DNA from: Isoetes taiwanensis
Lineage: Eukaryota; Streptophyta; Lycopodiopsida; Isoetales; Isoetaceae
Assembly (NCBI GenBank): GCA_021234155.1
Contig: JAJEKV010000010.1
Location: 18,447,418-18,511,417, forward strand
Direction of reading: 5' to 3'
DNA length: 64,000 nucleotides
A program made the position numbers and the translations under genes. Below the pieces are notes generated by a model. The model made no database searches. It was given only the letters and a program-made list of their open reading frames with translations, and was not told the origin of the DNA. Below are positions 50,122-60,800 of the stretch, piece by piece; the stretch's first letter is position 1; each line of letters starts with the position of its first letter.

Positions 50122-52654
50122 TGACGATGTAATAAAAAAAATAATAATACACATAACCTCATTAAATATATATTTTATTATGCAAGTATTATTGGACCCC
50201 TCAAGAGCACATCTCTGTTTGAACATACAAAGGTAGTGTATATTTCTTTGACCTATAAGCAATATTTGGTTCACTAGTCTCCACCTCTCAGATACTTCTG
50301 TTTGAGCATGCAAAGGCAATGTATATGTGTAACTTTTTAAAACCGACCAAAAAGGCAAGTCTTGACAAACAATTTCAATCACGATTTGCTTCAACCTACT
50401 GTGCCAACAACATATTAAGCTACCACAACATCTTATCTACTGGGAATAAGAAGCAGTGGCATAATGACAAATGTAGTTGTTGCATGTCATAATAATTGGT
50501 CATGGCCTCCTCCAATAGAAGTGGGGCTCACCATAACTATGGTGTCCACATTGTTAAAAACACTACACCATGGGCTATAAAGATTGGAGCTTGGTAATAC
50601 TCAACTTTTGTTGTTTTGTGCAAAACAACTGCTTCTCCCTTGCATCTGCCACAGTAAGAATTTTTAATAGAATCATCACCCTTTGTAAATAGCCATTTCC
50701 AGACCAGCCATAGCCAAGAGTTCTTGCATCGGCAGCTCTTCTCTTGACATTAAATTGTTAATGATTATGTCTGAGCTCTCTTTTCTACGATTTCTAGCTT
50801 CATATAAGAGGGCAACCCTCCAATGGCATGGCTTTTTTCATCTCTAAATCAACCCCATAGATACATACAATAAAGAACAGGGTCTCCGGCCTTGATATCC
50901 AGCCTGTTTAACTAATGAATCGGCCCTGTTCAGATATAATATGCCCCCTTATCATCTGCGATCCTAGCCATCGCTAATGTGAAATGCACTAGCAATTGTT
51001 ATAAGCAACGACATTTGGCAGAGCACAAGAATAGACTGCTCAAAAAACCACAGAGCAAACACGCCAAAAAACACATAAGCAATCCAAAGCTTTGGAAACT
51101 GCACCCATTTGAGCTTTGGGCTTCTATTTGCATAATCGGAGTGAATCCTGACTTGCATGAAATTACAATGATGAGTAATCAGTTTGTAGTTCGAGATGCG
51201 CAGCAAATCTATAAAGTTTCTAGACCCGATTGCTGCAAAAGGATTGCCAAAAGGATCGGAACTTTCGAGAGGGTAGGAGGATAGGATATTTAGAGTTAAA
51301 TTTTACATCAATCACACAGACACTACAATGAAACAAGAGAGTTTAGATCTCCATTATACCTAGAGCAGAAACTCTTAAAGTATGAAATCATCCATGAATT
51401 GTCTATAGTTGCGAAAGAGAATGCCATCTTATTGGAGTGGATCTCCAATCGGGTTTGGATTAAATGTTTGTTTTATGAATAACTTTCAAGCATAGCATAC
51501 TTCATGATTTTTCCAATGAAACCACACCACTTTTGCTTTCCGTGAAAAAAATGAAGAAGAGTACGAAGATGTCAAAATGGGGATTGTTAAAGCACATATG
51601 GTATATCCATATGCTAAGGAGTCTAGTTTCTGCATGACTAGGCTACTAACATTGTTTGTCCTATTATTTTCCAGTCTTGCTCGTAACCTGGTGAGAAAGC
51701 CTGTAACATAAATAATAGAGAATAAAACCTTTTTTATTTGCCACGTAACTCTTGTTGGACTGACTGAAAAATGTTATGGAAAAACTAGATGGTGATTTTG
51801 ATTTATTTGGCCAAGAAAACTCAAAAAATAATCCACTCAGCCATACAGACATGGTGCTCCTCTGCTAATGCAGTATCACAGATGTTCCCATTGAATAAAA
51901 AAATATATGGTCTTCAACTACTAAACCTGCACACCAGAGTTGATAAAAATCTGCCATCTCTTTCCCATCTCCATGTCATGCACATCCAGCAATCATTGCA
52001 TCCCAGGAATGCTGTCAAATATCTGCCTGCTCCTCAATGCACCCACATATCAAGCACATATAACCATGTCTAACTCACGCCACGTTCCATATACTATAAT
52101 CTGCATTCCCTGTGCCAGGGCTATGGACCAGCCATATGCATTTGGTGGACCAGAAAAAGTATGATTATCAAAAGCCTTTAATGTATTTGGGGACTTCTTT
52201 GTTATATTCGTGCTGAACATATCCTGAAATCAGTGTATTCAAGGACAAAGGTTTGCGTGCCCATGTTATCAAATAGGTGACAAGCATTATCTAGCCTTCC
52301 AGGATTTGCATACATGCCAACCAGCAAGAAACACACCAGAATCCCACTCAGTCTTTAAATGAACACATTAAAGTCTAAAGCACATTGGATGCATAATCCT
52401 ATAACTAAGTTAAGTCTGTAATCTTCTCTTGCCTTCAAATCATGTTGCATTTGTTGTAAAACTTGGAAGCTTCCTTTTCATCCTCTCACGGCAAACAAAT
52501 CCGGTAAAGCCATCAAGTTCGTTCCATTTGGGTATTTCAAAGAAATGCATGCGATGCATTTTTATGCTTTGACGATTTTCATACATGTTAATAACAACAC
52601 AGCTATTTAATTCACATACATGGATTAAAGCAAAAGGGAAGTTTAAATTTTAAA
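50122..52654. other. no recognised gene
   Basis: Scattered short frames. GAGGGCAACCCTCCA at about 50810 repeats the reverse of the hairpin motif of 40.59 kb. An imperfect 40-bp repeat (TCTGTTTGA.CAT.CAAAGG) lies at 50210-50330. Nothing else supported. Confidence 0.35.
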
Positions 52655-53950
52655 ATGGATGTGCATACGCAAGTGGGGGGAAATATGAGCTAGGCGAGTG
52701 TTAGGAAATGGCACATTTGCAAAGGTTAGATTGGCGAAAATGTAGAAACAGTGAGCATGTGGCGGTGAAAGTGTTAGACAAAGGGAAGGTGCTTGACACA
52801 AAATGGTGGAGCGAGATCAAGCGAGAAATTTCCACCATGAGATTAGTAAGGCATCCCAACATAGTCCATCTCCATGAGGTCCTTGCAAGCGGGACCAAAA
52901 TCTACTTGGTTATGGAGTATGTCACTTTGGAGGTGAGCTCTTCAACAAAATAGTGGAAAAGAACAATCTTTGCCCAAGATAAGGCAAGAAAATATTTCCA
53001 AAGACTCATTGATGCGGTCAAGATCTTGCCATAGCTGCTCTCTTTTTTCCACAGGTCTGAAGGCTTTGAATTTCTTTGTTAGATTCAAAGGGCAATTTAA
53101 AATTTCGACTTGGTCTAAGTGCTCTGCTGAGCAATTACGAGCAGATGGATTGTTACATACTACATGTGGCTCTCAAATTATGTAGCACCGGAGGTGATTT
53201 TGAGCGGGGGTTATGATGGAGCCAAAGGCGGATCTATGGTCATGTGGTGTTATTTTGTTTGTTCTCATGGCTGGCCATATGCCGTTTTATGAGTCAAACA
53301 TGTGTGAGTCAGATAGGAAGATCTTGAGCTGAATTTAAGTTTCCTACATGGTTCCTTCTTGAGGCTCGCCATCTCATCTCTCGTATTTTGCGCACGATCC
53401 GCTTTGCGTATGACCTTTGATCAGATTTTGGAAGATTCTGGTTTAAACAAGGCTATATTCCTTTTAAGTTCTACTTTGAAGAATTTATTGATACTCGGGA
53501 TGTGGAGAATGTCTTCAACCTTAAGCATCTTGTTCTGAGAATCAAGTGACCGCAAACTGTTGTTATTAATGCCTTTGAATTCTTATCCATGTCTCCCAGT
53601 GCGGATCATGTCGGCCTTTTTGAAAAGCGGCCGGGATGAGCCTTTCAAACAAGAAGCTAGATTCACTTTTGTTGCGCCAGATTGGAGAAATCATAACAAA
53701 AATTGAAAAACAGTGAAGGCACTTGGTTTTGTGGTTTATTAGCGTGAGTTCGTGGCTCAAATTGCATGCATCTAAGACTGGAAAAAAGGGTCATCTTTCT
53801 GTGATAACAGAGATTTTTGAGATAGCTCCATCTGTATTTATTTTGGAGTTCAGAAAGGCTAGAGGAAATTTTTTGGAATACAATTCCTTCTATAAAAGCC
53901 TGTCCCTAGGACTGAAGGACATTGTTTCGAATTGGGAAGGTAGCCTTTAA
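52655..53950 (+). pseudogene. CIPK (CBL-interacting, SnRK3-type) protein kinase pseudogene
   Basis: Across frames the segment reads as an intron-free CIPK. It has GKYELGE and the Gly loop LGNGTFAKVRLAK (52670-52730), then HVAVKVLDKGKVL with the ATP-binding Lys, IKREISTMRLVRHPNIV and KIYLVMEYV. GGELFNKIVEKNNLCP follows one base out of frame. LSEQLRADGLLHTTCG-like, [16 protein letters not shown] and MPFYESNMC mark the C-lobe. Near 53560 VVINAFEFLSMS is the NAF motif that binds calcineurin B-like calcium sensors, and a PPI-like tail ends near 53950. The HRDLKPEN catalytic loop is not readable and many stops occur. CIPKs act in calcium signalling for ion transport. Many are naturally intronless, so retroposition is only one possibility. 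Confidence 0.88.
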
Positions 53951-56658
53951 AATGGGTATACCCTTGTAATATTTGTGTAGCATAGTTTTTAGTGTAGTTG
54001 GGCATAAGCTAAGTGTTCGCAGAATTAAATCCTGTAAATGCTTAGCTCAAAATATTTCTCCTCCACCACTGTCTTTTGTAGTTCAAGATTAAAAGGCATT
54101 ACTTAATAGCAAAAGGAAAAGAGATTCGTTGATAGAAATGATCACTTAATATGAGATTGACGAAAGAATATGAATAGAAAACTGATTCATCTGTAAGATT
54201 TGGTGAACAAGAGAAACTCAACAAAATTTCAGGATGTTGAGAAACAGATGAAAGGTTGGAAGAAAATTGTGAATACAGTCTGAAAAAAGGATGTTCCTTG
54301 AACAGAGAAAAGTAAATACATATTCTTAATATGGTATTCAGACAAGAGCAGGTACCTTGTTGATTCACAAGAATTGATAGATGTTTTCTCTTCAGAACAT
54401 GCTACAATAGGCTGAGAGTATCTGTAGCTCATTTTCCTTAAAGGTTGAAGAGACAGGACAAGGCTAAAGAGACAGCATATGCCCCACACACACTTAGGCA
54501 GCATTGCATTTCGATTATACCTGTCTAATCACTGCATTGGCTTCTCATGAACTATGACATTCCATGCGAACGATGTTAATAGTTTTTAAAAAGTCATCAG
54601 AACAAACTTCATAGGCATCGCAAAGTATACACCTTAAGGTACATGTGGATACGGGTTCCAAAGGAAGTAAGGAGCTTCAGCTTTCTTTCCAAAATGTGGC
54701 AGGCACAATTTCTCTTTCTCTAGGAACAGTTTTGCACAATTTTTAGAGAAGACGACAAGTATCAAAGAAGGAACCAACAGTTTATGGAGGCCTTGCATTG
54801 AAATGTGTAGAGTCACTGATGCGTGCAAGATTATGCTTTTCTTTAAGTAAATTCACATAGACAGGCAGTTCTTCTACAAGATTTCATGGCGGAAATACAA
54901 AATGTGCTTAAAAAAGCTAAACGGCATTTGTGCATATTGCAACTGAATCAGCAAGCATTACTCAAATGATGGATGCAATAATAAGATGCAATTTTCTGCT
55001 ACCAAATCCAAGCATTTTCTAAACATTCTTACTCGAGTGTGTTTGTGCAAAGGAAATAACTTTGAATCCACAAGGTCGTTTCCTTACTTGTTTGTTCCAT
55101 CACAAATACCGCAAGCATCAATATTCCCACTATTGCAGCACCATCCATTCTGCAATATATAGCATACAACTAATACAATATTCTTGGGCCCAAGGACGTA
55201 TTACACGGGAAAAAAATGCCATAATTTTCCATGTAGACAAAAAGAAATTATTGAGGTCTCCAGGCGAATTTATTGAATTCTCCAGGTGGATCAGAAAGAG
55301 GTCAATTATATCAGAATATGATAAATAATAACTGGGGGTGGAACAATATGTTTGCAGGACCTGAAGGAGAAGCAAAATGCCCGAGAAGCTACTCAACCAG
55401 ACCTTAGATACTCTAGAGGAAGCAATAAAGTTGCAACAACATGTATTCATGTGCTCAGCACGAGAAATAAGCACTAATGACCTGTTTTAGCAATTTTTTT
55501 CATCAAAATTGGTAGGAGCAATATGATGAAGCTGTAGCCAATAAGAAAGAAGGTGCAATTTTTAAACGAATTCATCTAAATTGGTAGGAGCAATATGATG
55601 AAGCTGTAGCCAATAAGAAAGAAGGTGCAAATTCATACAGTAAAGCTTATGAACAAAGCATTCCAGACATTCGATTTATCAAATGACATTCGATTTATCA
55701 AATGCGAAGAACAATCAAAATGCAGAGAACAATGGCATACCTGTAACTGCATCTGTCTTTTCCATCTGCGCAATGCCCATGTTTAGCAGATGATTAGCAC
55801 CGATATTTAAAGTTCAATCTAGAAAACGTGAAGGGCCTTTTCTATAAATACATTCCAATAAAAAAATAGTTTGTTTTAAAAATAAAAAACCCAAAGATAA
55901 ATTCTAAAAAAAGGAATCTCTAGCCCAAAGGTTAAAAAAACCAATAGTTTTTCAAAAAAAAAAAACGAGTTTTCGATCGCCGGAAAAATAATTTGGCGTC
56001 CAAAACACGGAAAACCTTAGCGTATATTCATACGCAAAAAAACCAAAAAGTTTTTCACCGCCGGAAAAACAATCAGTAATGACGGCCGTCAGATTATCAG
56101 ATATACCCCTGATATGCCAGAATATGCCAAAACCAACCCTCCCCCTAACGAATTGCCCCCTTAACAGGGGCAATCCAAAAACGTTGTTTGAATTTTTCTT
56201 TTTTTATATACCATTGAACATATTTCTCGACATTGCTAAGAGAGATAATAGTTAACTTAGTTTTAGCTTAAATTTCATTCTTATTTCTCCCTTATGTAGT
56301 GCCGGTGAGTTTAAGCTTTTATACAATGGAATTGTCTCCATTCAGCATAAATGGAAGAAAAAATTGGTTAGCAAATACGAAAATGAAATCTGCCATGTAA
56401 CTTACTCATGCTATTCCACAGCATATGTAAATTTTGTAAAATCTCAACTCACGTTGGTGGAAATATAATTTTGGGAACATTCCAAAAATGGAAATGAAGC
56501 CCATGTCCAGTCAAATGGGACAAAAACATTATGGAAATTGACAACTGAGCATGCTAAGGTCACAGCCAGATGCAAGCTTGTTGCAAATGTGGTTACATTC
56601 GATTTTTGTTTATCAACAGCAACAACTTCTCTTTCCAGATAAGCTGTTAGCATAGAAG
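53951..56658. other. no firm gene; one exon-like start
   Basis: On the minus strand a short exon-like piece near 55783-55741 (MGIAQMEKTDAVT, then a CAG|GTATGC donor) has no clear partner. A near-palindrome, TGACGGCCGTCA, is at about 56080. The last 200 bp are probably 3' untranslated sequence of the gene at 56659. Confidence 0.3.
55506..55630. repeat. 72-bp tandem duplication
   Basis: AAATTGGTAGGAGCAATATG through GAAAGAAGGTGCAA occurs at 55506-55558 and 55578-55630. A 19-bp duplication (ACATTCGATTTATCAAATG) follows at about 55668-55705. Confidence 0.9.
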
Positions 56659-56992
56659 TCAGCTTGCTTTCTCAAGCTTGTGAAGATCTGCCACACAGAA
56701 AAGGTTCAAAAAAGGATGTTATGTATATATATACCAGTTTAGACAACTACTAACACATATGGAGCAGTGATTTCCAAACACGCCTAGCTTTGAAAACCAT
56801 GACATCTAAAGTTGGAAAACTTACAGAGCATACCTTCATCATCGCTCTCAGCTTCCTCACCACCCATACCATACTTCTGAAAACCAAAACAACAAAGTTA
56901 AAATTCTGTGAAGAAAGTGGTGCACAAAGGGCCACTTGGGAAGCAACAACTTACTGAAAAATCATCCATGCCCCCCAAGTCAAAATTGTCAA
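56659..56992 (-). CDS. last three exons of a p23-like Hsp90 co-chaperone (partial)
   Basis: Three minus-strand exons with GT-AG borders and matching phases (56992-56955, 56876-56834, 56687-56659) encode the acidic tail DNFDLGGMDDFS, KYGMGGEEAESDDE and DLHKLEKAS, then stop. Gly-Met-Asp repeats followed by an SDDE cluster at the end are typical of plant p23 co-chaperones, which bind ATP-state Hsp90 through an upstream CS domain. No CS-domain exon was found before the candidate transposon at 57.6 kb, so the 5' part is either beyond it, across a long or interrupted intron, or lost. The assignment rests on a short tail; another acidic-tail protein is possible. Splice phases argue for a genuine rather than dead gene end. 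Confidence 0.5.
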
Positions 56993-56999
56993 CTGGCAA

Positions 57000-57600
57000 C
57001 AAGAAGCAATTTCATTAGCCAATTTACCAATGCCAGATGATGATGGTGATAATGATGTTAATGTGCATAATAGCCTCTTCTTTTATGTTTGGTAACCTAG
57101 TTCAACTGTATGTTGACTTAAATGCAAAACTTCCGCACGGAGGGTTGCCCTCTATGGCCCGAGAGTGAACCTCAATATAGAAGGGGCCATATAGACGTAA
57201 ACAATGGAATAAAGCAAGGGCATAGACAATAAAGAAAAAATTATAGAAATACATTGCGATTCTTTTAGTGTAGCTCTCTAGGGCAAAGTGGATACGTGAA
57301 AGGTTAAGGTTTAGCATCTTTTTTAGGAAATTATTCTTAAAAAATAGGCCAATATCAATACTGAAGTCATGAAACCTTTAGACATTGGCCCCAAGGGCTA
57401 TATCATGTTCTATGAGTTGGAATTGCATAGAACCAAGACCTAGTGTTCTAATATTGATTTGTTGCCAAAAGAATTTATGTTGCAATGTTGGAATATTTTA
57501 ATGGTCGGGGCATTGATTTCAAAGAAATCCATTTAAAAAGGTGACTTTTTATTTATTTATCTAAACATGTATAAGGGTCTATTTATGCTTGATATATGCC
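57000..57600. other. no gene; second copy of the hairpin motif
   Basis: CGGAGGGTTGCCCTC at about 57138-57153 and its 3' flank CCGAGAGTGAA match 40591-40625, except that the distal stem has TATGG in place of CGTGA. Otherwise the stretch is A/T-rich and featureless. Confidence 0.5.
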
Positions 57601-57602
57601 AT

Positions 57603-57730
57603 TTTCCGCCCGTCAAGCATTTTTTTAGCAGTTTTGTTCTGTAATATTTAGACGAATTCGCGTGACGGCCTGCAGTCAGATGGCCCGTCAGGCATACATA
57701 TGAAGGCCGCTGACGGTCACTGACGGTCAG
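57603..57730. promoter_or_regulatory. cluster of TGACGG/CCGTCA motifs upstream of the RING-like gene
   Basis: Five copies in about 125 bp: CCCGTCAAG, GTGACGGCC, CCCGTCAGG, and twice CTGACGGTCA in direct repeat, in both orientations. They lie 200-340 bp before the start codon at 57938. They could be subterminal transposase-binding sites of the candidate element, or promoter sites (E2F- or bZIP-like). Sequence alone does not decide. Confidence 0.4.
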
Positions 57731-57937
57731 AGAAGGCCACCAGTCATCAATTCTTTTCTGGCGCGAATCATTTGGAAGAATGATTTTATGCATAATTCTT
57801 CCTCGGGCTCTTCAAAATCCTTAATTTCTTGGACTGTCCGACCGGATTGATCTGTCCTTTGCCTTAATGCGAATGATAATGCTTCATCTTGCTTCAAATT
57901 CTTCTGTTTTTTTAATTCAACACTCGAAGAAGAAAAC

Positions 57938-60301
57938 ATGGCGACCAAAACCAATTCCGGCGAGGTAAGAAGCATTTTTTTTTAGTCCGAGTTTGTTTTT
58001 TTTCTTAATGTAGAATGTTCAATCGGGTTTCCAGGACATGCTTTTCGCAAGAACTCCTCTTGAATTTGCTAAGTATCGCAAGCTTTCTATGGAGGGCAAA
58101 AATCCAAGAAGCATCAAAAAGGGAGATGTTTGGAATCTGAGAATTTCAGCAAGTTTGGCGAAGCCCATGCCCAAGATGGGCAAGATTCATGTAAAAATTT
58201 GATCGGGGCTGAGTTCAAGACATCTCTGACAGACTTGATCGAGAGGGTTTACCAGAAACCCCTTCCAAACAATGAACTTCGAACATTGTTTGCCAGAGCA
58301 TTCGCCTGGTCTCATAGTGCTAAAGCCTTGCAGAATCCTGATGAGTACAAGGTCAATTGGGCGAGTTTAGCAGCAGAGGCTTACTACTGAGTGGGCAAAA
58401 TCTGATTGAACAAAGAGCATGGGAATGCTTTTGAAAAGAACACCAAATCCCTGCTGAACCACATGAGGTCTCTTTCTACAATGTTAGAAGACAGTAAAAA
58501 GGAATTGGTGGAGAAGCAGGCTGATCTGTTGAGGATGGAGGGTTCTGCTAATAGCTCGATGGCATGCTTTAAGGATCTTGAAGATGAAATTAATGAGAAA
58601 AGGCAGAACTGGTTGGCCTTGGAGCTCTTCAACCCTGAAGAAGAGGATGCAATACAGTTAATACAAAAGGAAGAGCAAGCTTTGCAATCATTTTTAGACA
58701 AGCAGAAGTCGAAGACCAACTCCTCAAGTCTGCAAGCACTAAAGTTAAGTATTTCTATCCTTGAGTCTGAAATTGAAGAATATGAAGTTAACTTGAAATA
58801 TTGGCATGCAAAGTGCAAACATGTGGCACATTTGCATCAGAATCATAAGTCAAAGAAGAATCTGCCAAAGATAGGAATGGGAAATTATTTTTTCCCAATG
58901 TCATCAGATGGGGGAAGTACTTGTGAGGGCTGTGGCCTTCTGTTTTCAGAGGAATATGAGTTGCATGTCAAACTCAAAGAATGTGGACACATTTACCATG
59001 TAATTTGCTTCAATGTTGTGCTGGAAAGTATGCAATGTATTGCATCAGGTTGTGAAGCTGAGGTGCCTGCCACCATTTTGGACGAGCTTGGCTTCAAGGA
59101 ACTGAAGCCACCAGTGTCTGATGATGAAGAAGATAGTGATGAATCTGCAGAAGAAGTGGAAAAAATCAGCAAAGAAGATTTCAAGTCCAAAAGCACAAAG
59201 AAGGAGGTAACTCCTAAGAAAAGATTCAAAGATGATGCAAGCTCTAGTACCTCCTTATTCAATGAACCAGCAAGTAAAGACTTTCAGCTAGTCAGACAAG
59301 CAAAGAAAAGATTGACAAGGAGTTCTACAAAAAGTAATGCATCAAAGCCAGTTGAAACAGGTATGAAATTTGCTGATTACTAAATTGTTTAGGTCTGTTA
59401 ACTTAATTGTGTTCATATGTATTCATTATAGATCCAATCGATGTGGACAAAGTTAGTCCTGTAAAGTTTTTACACTTGACTCGTGAAGAGGGTTTTCAGC
59501 TCAGATCTAAGTCAGCATGTATTAACTTACAAGGGACTGGTTCTAAGAAAAAGAAAGTGCATAAACCTACTGGAAGAAAGGAAATTCGGAGAAAGAAAAA
59601 AAGGCGTGGATGATATTCTGGAGAATTTCTTTGCAAAAGAACATCAGTCCCTTAACATGCAAGGTAATAGTATTCCAACATCTCATTCAATGAAGTCTTA
59701 AATATCTTAGAATTGTCTGTTTATGTAGCTGAAGGTAGTTCAAAAGCTGGTAAGAGTTCAACAGAAAAGAGTTCACCAGCTAAACAAGTACCATTGAACA
59801 ATGGTAAGTGAGTTTTGCACATTAATTTAAAACCTACAAATCTCTGACATGAATGTCTATTCTTAACAGAAACTGAGATTGAAGAAAATCACTCCCTCTC
59901 TCCTATGAAGACTCCAGTTAAAAACCGGTAGCGCGCTTTTCAGCAGTTTTCTTCTAACTAGTCCTAATTAACATTATGCAGATAATGAAGTCACTGAAGG
60001 AGATGGTGCTGACACCAGCAAGATTCCAACTCCCCTGAGCACCGATGAGTTAAAATTTCCTGAGGTTCTTTACATAGGGTGTTCTTTACATAGTTTAATT
60101 AGTTAGTTTCTTGCTCATGCAGGTCGAGAACTGAGCATTGTAGTAATATCACCAGTGGGTGTGGTGCTAACTCCATCACAGCGGCAAGTACTCCAAACTC
60201 CAGAAAGCCCAGACAGCCCAATGGAGGAGGAGCTTACCATGGAAGGGTGGTTGAAGAAGAAGGAGCAGATGAAGGGAGTTGTGAAAAATATCTTCAAGTG
60301 A
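57938..60301 (+). CDS. coiled-coil/RING-like zinc-binding protein, multi-exon (frameshifted)
   Basis: Exon 1 (57938-57964, MATKTNSGE) splices to 58035. The main exon runs to about 59360 and is followed by five short exons to the stop at 60301. It begins LFARTPLEFAKYRKLSMEGK. About 160 residues of helical and coiled-coil sequence follow (MLEDSKKELVEKQADLLRME, LESEIEEYEVNLKYW). Next is a RING-like Cys/His cluster, CEGCG...KECGHIYHVICF...CIASGC (about 58920-59055), then an acidic run (DDEEDSDESAEEVE) and a Lys/Ser-rich tail with NLS-like KKKRR. The end reads MEGWLKKKEQMKGVVKNIFK. Single-base shifts near 58130, 58390 and 59605 (an A7 run), and two late exon phases, break the frame. I do not recognise the family. 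It converges on the transposase-like gene at 60801 and may be its accessory protein. Confidence 0.6.
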
Positions 60302-60567
60302 TACTTGTTTTGTTGTCAGAAAAACTTTCAGTTATTTTAACTTCTAAGTTATATTTTCATGTAAAACAGTGAGCACCAATTTTCCCTTTTAGGTGCCAGT
60401 TTTGTAAAGTTTTACATGAATACATATCTCTATTATCTTTTGAGGATACTTGTTTTGGAATATGAAGTTGTTTGCAGTCATAGGAGTGCTAATGTTTTGA
60501 GTTATAGTATTAAAAACATTAACTCCAAGTTTTGAAGATTGGCAACTCGAAGTTTTGAAACTAAACA

Positions 60568-60720
60568 ATGAAACTAAAAACTTAATGTTATAAACAATGA
60601 AACTAAAACAATGAAACTAAACAACAAAACAACAACTAAACAATGAAACTAGAAACTTAATGTTATAAACAATGAAACTAAAACTTCATGAATCAATGAA
60701 AGAATCCATGTTACAATCAA
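60568..60720. repeat. 75-bp tandem repeat between convergent genes
   Basis: AACTTAATGTTATAAACAAT with its AATGAAACTAAA flanks occurs twice, 75 bp apart, in an A-rich spacer separating the stops of the two convergent genes (60301 and 60801). It probably contains both polyadenylation regions. Confidence 0.8.
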
Positions 60721-60800
60721 TGTTACAATTAAAGACTTGGATGCAGACAATTTGATGCAGACTTGGAATTTTTTTTACACTTTGATTCATTATGAACACT

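Noticed and set aside
60115-60297. 60-codon minus frame
   Set aside because: Shadow of the last exon of the plus-strand RING-like gene.
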